A stretch of DNA of 64,000 bases, from assembly GCA_041737175.1 (NCBI GenBank), contig JBGSSF010000023.1, positions 227,135 to 291,134 on the forward strand. The letters are read 5' to 3'. The position numbers were made by a program, and so were the translations under genes. Below, piece after piece: positions 23,959-31,747 of the stretch. Each line of letters starts with the position of its first letter. Position 1 is the stretch's first letter. The notes beneath the pieces were generated by a model, which saw only the letters and a program-made list of their open reading frames with translations, did not search any database and had not been told where the DNA came from. Origin of the DNA: UBA5072 sp041737175. GTDB taxonomy: Bacteria; Bacteroidota; Bacteroidia; Bacteroidales; UBA10428.

Positions 23959-26430
23959 TTACATTACATCTTCCCCGCCGCCATTCATTTCCTGCTGCGT
24001 GTCTCTCCTGCTTGCTGCCTGCTTATAGTTGTTGATCCGGTATGTGAGATTCAGGGTCACTACCGGTGCCTCACGCCTGAATTTGTTGTAAGTGTAAAAA
24101 GTCTCGCCGCTGGATGTAAACGAATTCGCTCCGGTGGCAAAAATGTCACGCGCATTCAGGGCGACACTCAGCTGCTTTTTCAGGAATTCTTTTCGGACGG
24201 CTGCATTGATCACAAAGAATCCATCCTGCTCACCTTGAAGGGTTTTTGATGGTCCGTTGTAAAACCCGGTAAGCTGGAAACGGGTATCCCATTTCAGTTT
24301 GAATGAACTGTTGAAGTTGGTCCGCCAGGTGTTCGAAACCGAGGAAACCTGAACACCTTCAACCTCTCCGTTAAGCTGGTACCGGAAAACATTTCCGGTC
24401 AGGTTGAACTGCCACCATTTGGTTAAATTGATATTTGCCATCAACTCAACCCCCAGGGAATGATCTTCATCAGCATTGGTTATTGTATTTGCGAATACCT
24501 GCCTGCCTGAAAGAGTATCAATGCCTGTGATGCGTGTGATTTTATCGTTTGTTTTACGATAATAGGTTTCCAGGGAAAGAGATCCGCTCTTAAATGTATA
24601 CTGATAATTCAACTCGAAGGCATTCGTAAATTCAGGCGTCAAGGCCGGGTTTCCATAGAATACGTTATTGGAACCCCGAAACTCTTTGAAAGGATTCAGG
24701 TTCCACATGCTGGGCCGTTGAATACGGGTTGTATAGGTGAACTGAAACTGGTGGGCATCCGAAAGCTTCCGCATGATGTAAAATGAGGGAAAGAAATGCA
24801 TCTTCTCATAGGTGTAGGATTCCGAACTGGTTTTTTGCTCGAGGCTGCGGTTATCATACTCAGCCCTTAATCCAACCTGGTATTCAAATTTGCCCAATGG
24901 CGCACCATAGGTTGTGTAAACCGATTGAAGGGCATCAAGGTAATCCAGGGAATTGCTTATGGAGTCGTTCGTCAGCCATTCATCCCCTGCAGGATGAAAA
25001 TCCTCAAAAATGTAATTTCCCTCCTGGCGGTCCCACCTGCTTTGAAGACCAAGCTCCACCTTCCCCTTGCCGACAGGCCGGGTATAATCGAGTTCAATCC
25101 TCAGATTGGATTCGGGATTCTTCATCCGCGACCTTGTACGGGCAGGATCTGAACCCACCTGTTCATAAAGGCTGTTGGTTTTCGTTACGACTTCGGATTC
25201 CCCTTCATCTTCGGTGGCTGCTGAAAAATATACCGATGCCTGCAAATTATGCCCTTCACCGCTGAATTTTCTCTGGTAGTCAGCATTCAGGTTGTAAAAC
25301 CTGTCTCTGTCGGTGCTGTTGCTCTCATCAGTGTAAAATGAATCAATAGTGGCCGGCAGGGTAAACCAATGGTTGGAGGACTTAAAATTACGATTAAAAT
25401 CACGGTTGCCAATGGCTCCGGATAAGGAGAAGGTCGTTTGGTCATTGATATAGAAATCAAATCCGGATTTCAGATTCAGTGAAGCTCTTGAAAACAGTCC
25501 ATTCGCTCGGGCAAGCGTCGTTGTTGTCGTATCAAAGAGGTAAGTTCTTCGTTCATTCTCCCCTTTAAAATGAAAGTTCTGATCGGTCCATTCTCCGCCA
25601 ATGAAGTAATTCAGTTTATTCTTCTTAAAATTTAACAGGAAGTCGGCCGTGTATTTGTCCCGTGTCCCTATGGATGCATTTACAATTCCTCCTATTCCCA
25701 TGTTTTTTTGCTTTTTCATGATCACATTGATGATACCGGCTTCGCCATCCGGATCATATTTGGCAGAAGGACTGGTGATGATCTCCAGGCTCTGAACTGC
25801 ACTGGCAGGAATCTGCTGCAAACCTTCACTTCCCTGGATCACGCTGGGCTTTCCATCAATCAGCAGCTGGAAATTCCCGCTTCCCCGCAGGCTCACATTC
25901 CCCTCCACATCCACCTGTACCGAAGGTGTGTTTTCAAGCACGTTGACCAGGGTTCCACCGGCGGCAGCTATATCGGAAGTTACATTGACAACCTTTTTGT
26001 CGATCCTGTAATCCACCCGGTTGCTCTGCGCTGTGACTATTACTTCCTCAATCTCTTTGATATGGGGATGCAGGGCAATCACACCCAGATCGGAATTGAG
26101 GTTACTCTGAGTCAGTATAACCGGTATGTTCTTTTTGTGATATCCGATGAAATGCACCTGGAGATAAAAATTACCCAGGGGCAGATCACGTAACCAGAAA
26201 GCGCCTTGTTCATCGGTGACAAGTCCGGTGACCAGAGTGGAATCCGGTAAACGGTATAAGCCCACCGTTGCATATTCAATGGCCCCGTTGCTTGTGGAGT
26301 CATATATCATCCCTTTGACCGATGCTATTCTGGAAACGGCGACCGTTTCTTTTGGCTGGTCAGGTGCCTGGGATATTCCTTCAAAGTATAAAGCCACTAA
26401 AATGATGGGTATAAGTATCCATTTTCTCAT
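23959..26430 (-). CDS. TonB-dependent outer-membrane receptor (beta-barrel family type 3)
   Basis: Outer-membrane protein of 823 residues from the chosen start MRKWILIPIILVALYFEGISQA, a clear signal peptide; an ATG 12 codons upstream is in frame but spoils it. After the signal come a carboxypeptidase-regulatory-like domain (about 40-120, VKGMIYDSTSNGAIEYATVGLY), a TonB plug (about 130-230, with NVLENTPSVQVDVEGNVSLRG and IEIITSPSAKYDPDGEAG-like text), and a long beta-barrel. No SusD partner lies beside it. The transported substrate is unknown; the family is often annotated simply as outer-membrane beta-barrel. Confidence 0.92.
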   Translation of the reverse strand: MRKWILIPIILVALYFEGISQAPDQPKETVAVSRIASVKGMIYDSTSNGAIEYATVGLYRLPDSTLVTGLVTDEQGAFWLRDLPLGNFYLQVHFIGYHKKNIPVILTQSNLNSDLGVIALHPHIKEIEEVIVTAQSNRVDYRIDKKVVNVTSDIAAAGGTLVNVLENTPSVQVDVEGNVSLRGSGNFQLLIDGKPSVIQGSEGLQQIPASAVQSLEIITSPSAKYDPDGEAGIINVIMKKQKNMGIGGIVNASIGTRDKYTADFLLNFKKNKLNYFIGGEWTDQNFHFKGENERRTYLFDTTTTTLARANGLFSRASLNLKSGFDFYINDQTTFSLSGAIGNRDFNRNFKSSNHWFTLPATIDSFYTDESNSTDRDRFYNLNADYQRKFSGEGHNLQASVYFSAATEDEGESEVVTKTNSLYEQVGSDPARTRSRMKNPESNLRIELDYTRPVGKGKVELGLQSRWDRQEGNYIFEDFHPAGDEWLTNDSISNSLDYLDALQSVYTTYGAPLGKFEYQVGLRAEYDNRSLEQKTSSESYTYEKMHFFPSFYIMRKLSDAHQFQFTYTTRIQRPSMWNLNPFKEFRGSNNVFYGNPALTPEFTNAFELNYQYTFKSGSLSLETYYRKTNDKITRITGIDTLSGRQVFANTITNADEDHSLGVELMANINLTKWWQFNLTGNVFRYQLNGEVEGVQVSSVSNTWRTNFNSSFKLKWDTRFQLTGFYNGPSKTLQGEQDGFFVINAAVRKEFLKKQLSVALNARDIFATGANSFTSSGETFYTYNKFRREAPVVTLNLTYRINNYKQAASRRDTQQEMNGGGEDVM

Positions 26431-26593
26431 TTCTTCAAGTTTTATTAAAGCAATTCTTAATTTCAATTTTATATCTGCTCTAACAAGCGAAATGCAAAAC
26501 AGATCATGAAGAAATGATATAAATCGACAAAACGGTCAAAATAAAAGACAAAAAGGTGTTTTTTATTGAAAAAAGCAGGTTTTAATCTCTACA

Positions 26594-28663
26594 TCATAAC
26601 CTGGCTATCATCTGAAGTTTTATTTCACTCCGTGTATTACCTGAGATTTCATCGTATCCTGAACCCATGGTATGCTCATGGGTGAAGCTGGTACTGGCCA
26701 AACGGAAACGGAATGACAGCTGTTGGGTAACATCATACCGCAACATCAAATAGGTCCTGAAACCCTCATTGTATAAAGGAGAGAATGAGAAGCCGGAAGT
26801 CAGATCCTGTTCATAAGCGTAAATGCGGGAACTGTAATCATCGGTATTGAACCATACAAAACGGAAATCCACAACAACCGGAATAGCGTCGAAACGATAT
26901 TCTGCATCCTGGTAAATCAAAAGACCCCGGGATATTTTGCTTTCTTCAGGATTCACCTGGGTCATTTCAATCCTGCTCTGCAGCATTAAACGGCTTGTCA
27001 ACCTGTAGCTTACATGATACCGAAGGCCCATACGACGCATGTGAATGATATCCTTGATGATCATCGTATCTCCGGCCTCATCTTCCGGATCACGCTCAAA
27101 TTTGATCCTGCAAAACATATCCAGTTTTTTGCCTGCAGCATAATCCACCTGCAACAGATAATCGCTGCCCGAGGATGGGGCGCTCAGTCCATATCGCAGC
27201 CAGGGGAAGCGGTAAAAATCAGCATACGCGGAAATTTTTAGCTTTCGCACAGGATGAATTACCATTCCGGCATATACAGCTTCTTCGTTGGAATTGGATG
27301 AGCCTTCTGAAAACGCGTCTGAATGCAGGCTAAAAAATGCCTTGCTGTAATTCCTGTATATCATGGAAAAGGATACATACTTGTTCACATATAAAACAGC
27401 ACCATTCAGGGTTGCCCAGTGATGATGGCCATAGGACGTTTCGCCGAAAAGCTGCAATTTTTTCAGGGAAACAGAATAATCTGATCCCAGGTTGAAAAGG
27501 TCGCTGCCGCTGAAATCATAAACATCTTCCGGATCATTACCGGCCTCCCGGACTTTATCGAAATGATAATTTGCAAATGTGGTGCCTACTTTAAAATGAT
27601 TGCCCCTGAAGCTGATATTCCCTCCCCATGCAGTTTCGGTAACTGATTTTTCATCCTGGATCTCTGCTGCGGTCCTGTGATATCCGCTGCCCTGAAAAGA
27701 AGAGAAACAGATGCTTCCGCCAGGAAGTGTATCCGTTATATTAGCATCCCTTTTTTTGACAGAATAAAAACCAGTCAGGGTGAGCCTCCCCCATGCAGCA
27801 CTGGCAGCAGCGCCGCGAAAAAAATCATTCTCATCGGCTGAAGTAAATGCTTTTATGTCATCATTGCGTTTAACCACATTCAGCGGTAGAGATGATTTGC
27901 CGGGTGCCCTGCCGTTAGACAAAGTGAGGCCCTGGCCGAATCCCAGTCTGAAATCACCTATCAGCGCAGACTTTAAAAATCCCCGGTCAGTAAGGCAGAT
28001 ATGGGCCGTATAAAAATCAAATCCCCCGCGATTTGAATATTTAAAAAAGTCCTCTCCAGGATCTTTTTCCAGCGTAATACCAGCCTGCAGGTTATTTTTG
28101 AATTCCATGCGGTACCGGACATAATACAGCCAGGGATTTCCCGGGTACCGATGCTGTCCGGTCGCCGGATCAACATCCGAATAACCGGCTGATTCCTGCA
28201 GCAATCGCTGGGATCTCAGGATTACTTCATGGTGGCTGTAACGGACAGCTTCCCTGAACCTGAAATTCGAGGTATCAGCATCCGTTCTCAGGGTGACATA
28301 CGGCAGTATTAAACGGATCAGTTCATCGGTAAATCCATATACCAATGGAAGTTCGTTCAACGAAAGAAGATTTCCGTTCTCCTTCCTGTAATCAAGCAAG
28401 CTTTGCACCTGAAAATCAGTCAGGAAATGCAGCTTCTGCAGGTCCTCCTCCCTTGCACTGTTGAGATCAACTGGCTGATTTTGCAGTGATTCGAGTTCAT
28501 TCAGGATGGACTCATAATCACCCGTTTCACCATTCTGCGAAGCAACAGACTCCATGAGTGATTCCCGCAGTCTGAACTGCACGGGAGTTAATTGGGATGC
28601 AGCAGGGAAGCAGGCAGCAAATCCTGCTATTACCAGCAGTAATGAACGAATATTCATAGACAT
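26594..28663 (-). CDS. Helix-hairpin-helix domain protein with outer-membrane barrel
   Basis: A 689-residue exported protein with a signal peptide ending near FPAASQ. Residues about 55-125 form tandem helix-hairpin-helix motifs of the ComEA/T2SK type: PVDLNSAREEDLQKLHFLTD, LLDYRKENGNLLSLNELPLV and GFTDELIRLILPYV. The remaining ~560 residues alternate polar and aromatic residues as in an outer-membrane beta-barrel, ending in SEIKLQMIARL. HhH modules usually bind DNA; in this family the role has not been shown. It stands 163 nt upstream of the TonB gene on the same strand. Confidence 0.82.
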   Translation of the reverse strand: MSMNIRSLLLVIAGFAACFPAASQLTPVQFRLRESLMESVASQNGETGDYESILNELESLQNQPVDLNSAREEDLQKLHFLTDFQVQSLLDYRKENGNLLSLNELPLVYGFTDELIRLILPYVTLRTDADTSNFRFREAVRYSHHEVILRSQRLLQESAGYSDVDPATGQHRYPGNPWLYYVRYRMEFKNNLQAGITLEKDPGEDFFKYSNRGGFDFYTAHICLTDRGFLKSALIGDFRLGFGQGLTLSNGRAPGKSSLPLNVVKRNDDIKAFTSADENDFFRGAAASAAWGRLTLTGFYSVKKRDANITDTLPGGSICFSSFQGSGYHRTAAEIQDEKSVTETAWGGNISFRGNHFKVGTTFANYHFDKVREAGNDPEDVYDFSGSDLFNLGSDYSVSLKKLQLFGETSYGHHHWATLNGAVLYVNKYVSFSMIYRNYSKAFFSLHSDAFSEGSSNSNEEAVYAGMVIHPVRKLKISAYADFYRFPWLRYGLSAPSSGSDYLLQVDYAAGKKLDMFCRIKFERDPEDEAGDTMIIKDIIHMRRMGLRYHVSYRLTSRLMLQSRIEMTQVNPEESKISRGLLIYQDAEYRFDAIPVVVDFRFVWFNTDDYSSRIYAYEQDLTSGFSFSPLYNEGFRTYLMLRYDVTQQLSFRFRLASTSFTHEHTMGSGYDEISGNTRSEIKLQMIARL

Positions 28664-28732
28664 AACGGTTTAATGTTGCAATTTATTAAAAAAGAGAGGA
28701 AATCCAAAGGGGGAGGTGAAGAATTCCAACAA

Positions 28733-28757
28733 CCTCAAAAAGTTTGCCTATTTGAGG
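28733..28757 (-). repeat. Short hairpin between HhH gene and DUF1670 pair
   Basis: CCTCAAA (28733-28739) pairs with TTTGAGG (28751-28757). Further inward, AATTCCAAC (28722-28730) is repeated inverted as GTTGGAATT (28816-28824), and ATTCCAA/TTGGAAT (28801-28807/28817-28823) can fold just after the DUF1670 stop, which may terminate that operon. No T-run is obvious. Confidence 0.45.
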
Positions 28758-28832
28758 ATTTCAGTGAGTTCTTCTAACCTCGCAGATAAAGCCAAATGGC
28801 ATTCCAAATTTTTGAGTTGGAATTTTAAGATA

Positions 28833-29597
28833 TTAAGAGACTTTTTGTTCTTTGACATTTTGGTTGATGATATCGATGTATTGTTGAATTACATGAATTG
28901 GTAGGGAGGTTGCCATTTTGATGAATTCTAGCGATTTATTTTCCATGAATAGCAATTTTACCCTTTTATAATCTTTCAGATAATGATCTACAGCCTGTAA
29001 TGTATGGTTTGTTTCATTTGATATGATAACCGGATCTTTTTTCTCTATGACATATTTGTAAATGATCTGGTATTTATGAGTGATGCAAGATCCTACATCC
29101 TGTAGATTGCCTGTGTGGGGAAGAGAAATATGATGCTCCTTCTCATATGCTATTCGGTCCGTAGAAATAAGACCATCATGAGTTGACAGCATCAGACCAA
29201 TATCCCTGGTAGAAAGAAGTGCTCCCTGGCTATATGCTTCACGCATAATCCGGGCAATAACCTTTTGTCTATGTTTTCGTTTCATTCCATGCTTTTCCAG
29301 AGTATTTATATCTTCTGGATCTACTAAAGTAAGTACTACAGGAATAAACCTGCAATGAACGGAGTCGGCTCTGGTATCCTTATGTACAGCTCTCCATAAT
29401 ATCTGGCCTGGTTTTAAGGTTTTAGTATCCAAATTATTTAGTTCAAATATGTTTATTAATTCGCTGGCAATGCGACTGATCATATTTGGTCCGAAAAAGT
29501 GTGGAAACTCTAACTTGAAAAAATCTTCGATGGCCGATTTAAGGAATCTTCTTTTAGCTGAATGATATTTGTGGTATGCATCTGGCTCTTTAATCAT
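28833..29597 (-). CDS. DUF1670 domain protein, second gene of a paralogous pair
   Basis: A 254-residue protein I recognise as a DUF1670-type protein of unknown function. It has the shared segments LKPGQI (61-66), a winged-helix-like region (about 112-175, MREAYSQGALLSTRDIGLML then ISLPHTGNLQDVGSCITH) and a second helix-turn-helix-like segment (about 195-215, NETNHTLQAVDHYLKDYKRV). No catalytic motif is visible. It lies 22 nt after its paralogue on the same strand. The DNA is visibly AT-richer than flanking core genes, consistent with an accessory origin. Confidence 0.72.
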   Translation of the reverse strand: MIKEPDAYHKYHSAKRRFLKSAIEDFFKLEFPHFFGPNMISRIASELINIFELNNLDTKTLKPGQILWRAVHKDTRADSVHCRFIPVVLTLVDPEDINTLEKHGMKRKHRQKVIARIMREAYSQGALLSTRDIGLMLSTHDGLISTDRIAYEKEHHISLPHTGNLQDVGSCITHKYQIIYKYVIEKKDPVIISNETNHTLQAVDHYLKDYKRVKLLFMENKSLEFIKMATSLPIHVIQQYIDIINQNVKEQKVS

Positions 29598-29619
29598 TGG
29601 ATGCGGATTTAACTGGTTA

Positions 29620-30438
29620 TTAATGTTTTTTTTTAAAATCTTCCAGTTCTTCTCTGCGCAGTGGATTTATTGATGAATTATGCCAAAGCTTAATATATTC
29701 TTCAGACAAAGGTCGTGAGATCTGTGCCAGGTAAGCAATCGTATGCACTTCATAGTTTTCCTGGGCAAGTGCCACTACCTGTTTAAACTTGCGAATGTAG
29801 CTTGAGATGGCCTCTGCACTATGATTAGTGCATAACGCAATCTGGCTATATTCTTGGCCTTGCAACCATTTATTGACGATAATTACCCGATGGGATAATG
29901 CTCTGCCCATATCCTTGATCGTTGAGCGCAAAGGCAGAATAATACCTTCTTCCTTGAGCGCTTTAATGTCTCGTACAAGAGTTCGCTCACCACAGTTCAG
30001 AATACGATTGGCTAAATCTTCAATGGTTAAAACTCCGCCTTGCATGATTGCTTCATGACTGATCCTCTGTAATCTATGTCTGCGTAGAGATATTACCCCA
30101 CCTTTTTCTTTTATATCAAGATCTTCTTGTCCAGCATCCAGGGTTAAAGTCACAGTAACCATGCTTGCTTTAGTTAATGCTTGGGCTGGTCCATTTTCAA
30201 TACCGGTAATTACAAATTGAATCTGACCTGGTTTTAAAGATCCTGAGTTATTGAAAAAATCAGCATAAACTTTATGCACTTCATCAAGGATAGCTCTGGC
30301 CTCAAAAGGAGAGCAGTTTAGTCCTTGAATAATGCCATTTTGAAACTGACTATCAAGTTGCTTACTCTTTAGTCTGTCCCATTTTTCTGAGGAGGAATTG
30401 TTAATCATGGATGAGATGGGTTGGATGCGAAAAATCAA
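29620..30438 (-). CDS. DUF1670 domain protein, first gene of a paralogous pair
   Basis: A 272-residue paralogue of the following gene, with the same order of parts: LKPGQI (68-73), a winged-helix-like region (about 126-185, SHEAIMQGGVLTIEDLANRI, then IILPLRSTIKDMGRALSH) and a C-terminal helix-turn-helix-like segment (about 203-222, CTNHSAEAISSYIRKFKQV). The start may instead be Met-11 (30408). Both carry DNA-binding-like folds and no enzyme motif, so a regulator pair or the DNA-binding part of a mobile element is plausible. A structured leader lies directly upstream. Confidence 0.72.
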   Translation of the reverse strand: MIFRIQPISSMINNSSSEKWDRLKSKQLDSQFQNGIIQGLNCSPFEARAILDEVHKVYADFFNNSGSLKPGQIQFVITGIENGPAQALTKASMVTVTLTLDAGQEDLDIKEKGGVISLRRHRLQRISHEAIMQGGVLTIEDLANRILNCGERTLVRDIKALKEEGIILPLRSTIKDMGRALSHRVIIVNKWLQGQEYSQIALCTNHSAEAISSYIRKFKQVVALAQENYEVHTIAYLAQISRPLSEEYIKLWHNSSINPLRREELEDFKKKH

Positions 30439-30443
30439 CTGCC

Positions 30444-30496
30444 AGAGATTGTCTGGTTACAGTCGGGCTACGCCCTCCTTTCACCAGACAATCTCT
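30444..30496 (-). promoter_or_regulatory. Perfect 14-bp inverted repeat in the DUF1670 leader
   Basis: AGAGATTGTCTGGT (30444-30457) and ACCAGACAATCTCT (30483-30496) are exact reverse complements. The 25-nt loop holds a smaller hairpin, GGGC/GCCC (30465-30468 and 30472-30475), and on the minus strand an AAAGGAGGG stretch resembling a Shine-Dalgarno. If the -7 match at 30541 is real, the element is transcribed as part of the 5' leader, six nucleotides before the longest start codon. Confidence 0.8.
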
Positions 30497-30540
30497 TTCA
30501 ATATCAAAGATATCATCAATCCAACAAATGTCAAATGGCG

Positions 30541-30548
30541 CAAATATA
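30541..30548 (-). promoter_or_regulatory. Candidate -7 element of the DUF1670 operon
   Basis: On the minus strand the bases read TATATTTG, a perfect TAnnTTTG match. No good -33 TTTG lies at the usual distance. Position relative to the hairpin and genes makes it the best promoter candidate for the pair. Confidence 0.4.
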
Positions 30549-30592
30549 GAGGTTACATTATTGTAGAATTTTCAATAGTATGGTGGTTCTTA

Positions 30593-30609
30593 CATCCTTG
30601 GAGAGGATG
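30593..30609. repeat. CATCCT...AGGATG palindrome, copy 1
   Basis: CATCCT (30593-30598), five bases, AGGATG (30604-30609). A near-identical palindrome occurs at 31712-31728, and a half copy (CATCCTTGG) at 30622-30630. The two full copies flank the REP pair, the FISUMP remnant and the GYD gene. Confidence 0.65.
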
Positions 30610-30728
30610 AATGAAACCAGTCATCCTTGGGGTTGCATTAAAAGATTGACAGAAAAGCCTAGTTACGAAGCATTTCAACTTAAGGAAATTAGTTTTTGAT
30701 TTTTTAAGGATGTTTATATGGATTCTTA

Positions 30729-30872
30729 TCAATAGCCCCGGCCTTCAGGCCGGGGAAAATGATATTTGATGTATCTCCTGATGGGGTTTTAACCCCTCTA
30801 TTTAGAGTATTAATTACGTAAAGCCACCATGAAATCGCATTTGATCCCCGGCCTGAAGGCCGGGGCTATTGA
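30729..30872. mobile_element. Pair of inverted REP-like palindromes (BIME/MITE-like)
   Basis: Two 28-nt arms (30729-30756 and 30845-30872) are perfect reverse complements. Each arm contains its own strong hairpin, CCCCGGCC with loop TTCA (or TGAA) and GGCCGGGG, preceded by ATAG, close to the GTAG head of REP sequences. The 88-nt centre has no coding potential. The arrangement matches a bacterial interspersed mosaic element mobilised in trans by REP-associated tyrosine transposases; none is encoded in this window. Confidence 0.8.
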
Positions 30873-30905
30873 GAAACAATCAATATTCTGAGTGTCCTGT
30901 AATAA

Positions 30906-31178
30906 GATCTCCTTTCCTTAAAAGAAAGCGGAACAACACATTGGAAGCCTCCCAATACAAATGCAAAAAATAAGTTTGGTTTTACGGCATTGCCCAGCGG
31001 TACCTTTTCATCGTTTGGATTTGATGGTCTTGGTGAATCCGGTAATTTATGGAGTTCTACGGAATTTTCTAAAGACCATGCATATTATTTATGTCTCAAC
31101 TGTACTACCGGCAGAACTTTCATGGCGTATCAGGATAAATCAATTGGTTTCGCTGTTCGCTGTGTCAGGGATTACTAA
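30906..31178 (+). pseudogene. Remnant of a FISUMP (Fibrobacter succinogenes major paralogous) domain gene
   Basis: An open frame of 90 codons with no proper start after the stop at 30903. It reads KESGTTHWKPPNTNAKNK, then FGFTALPSGTFSSFGFDGLG, then NLWSSTEFSKDHAYYLCL and ends IGFAVRCVRDY, which is the C-terminal part of the FISUMP domain found in secreted Bacteroidota and Fibrobacter proteins. The N-terminal part, including signal and first half of the domain, is missing. The break lies 33 nt from the REP pair, so the truncation may have come from an insertion or deletion there. Confidence 0.8.
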
Positions 31179-31232
31179 AATAGGCTGAAAACGCACTGGT
31201 ACATCCAATTCGAAAATGATAACAAGAATTGT

Positions 31233-31526
31233 TTATGGGATTTTCTTGACTATGCCTGCAAATTCCTCAAGTGTGAATGCTCTGAGTGTTAATGTTCGCA
31301 AATTCCCGAGAGAACTTAATGCCAGATTAAAGGCCGTAACAGCCTCATCATTAGGTGATTGACCTATGCCAACATAATCATATTCTCCGAGAACAGCGTA
31401 AAAACCAACTAATTTACCGCCTGATTTTTCCAGCATTTTAAAAGCATCTTCTACTCTTTTGGGCGCTTCTTTCACGTTTTTTACACCCTGATCTGTCAAT
31501 TTCATTAGGGTGATGTATGTATTCAT
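31233..31526 (-). CDS. GYD domain protein
   Basis: A 97-residue cytoplasmic protein of the GYD family, a ferredoxin-like alpha/beta fold. It starts MNTYITLMKLTDQGVKNV and carries GKLVGFYAVLGEYDYVGIGQSP, the family's defining core. The start is fixed by a strong GGAGG five nucleotides before the ATG; a longer frame upstream is not supported. The family has no established function. It is an isolated gene between the FISUMP remnant and the GH97 gene. Confidence 0.92.
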   Translation of the reverse strand: MNTYITLMKLTDQGVKNVKEAPKRVEDAFKMLEKSGGKLVGFYAVLGEYDYVGIGQSPNDEAVTAFNLALSSLGNLRTLTLRAFTLEEFAGIVKKIP

Positions 31527-31711
31527 TTTGGCCTCCTTTTTTAGAATTAAAATGTAAGGATATGACCAGTGCGTAATTCTTAATTCCAATCTCTAAGTCA
31601 GAAGAAATTAAGCTTTTATAAAGATTGGGAGTTAAATAAGGAAAGGGAAATACTTTGATGAAAGTTACTACAATAAGAAGGCGATGTCAAGTGGAATTTG
31701 ACGAATTAAAA

Positions 31712-31728
31712 CATCCTTGCAAAGGATG
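31712..31728. repeat. CATCCT...AGGATG palindrome, copy 2
   Basis: CATCCTT, GCA, AAGGATG: a perfect 7-bp stem with a three-base loop. It resembles the palindrome at 30593-30609 and lies between the GYD and GH97 genes. Similar palindromes are often dispersed in genomes as REP-like elements. Confidence 0.65.
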
Positions 31729-31747
31729 AAGTATTGTGGCATAGCAA

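Noticed and set aside
28833..31740. A complete insertion sequence or integrative element
   Set aside because: No transposase or integrase is recognisable, and no target-site duplication was found at the borders of the DUF1670 pair.
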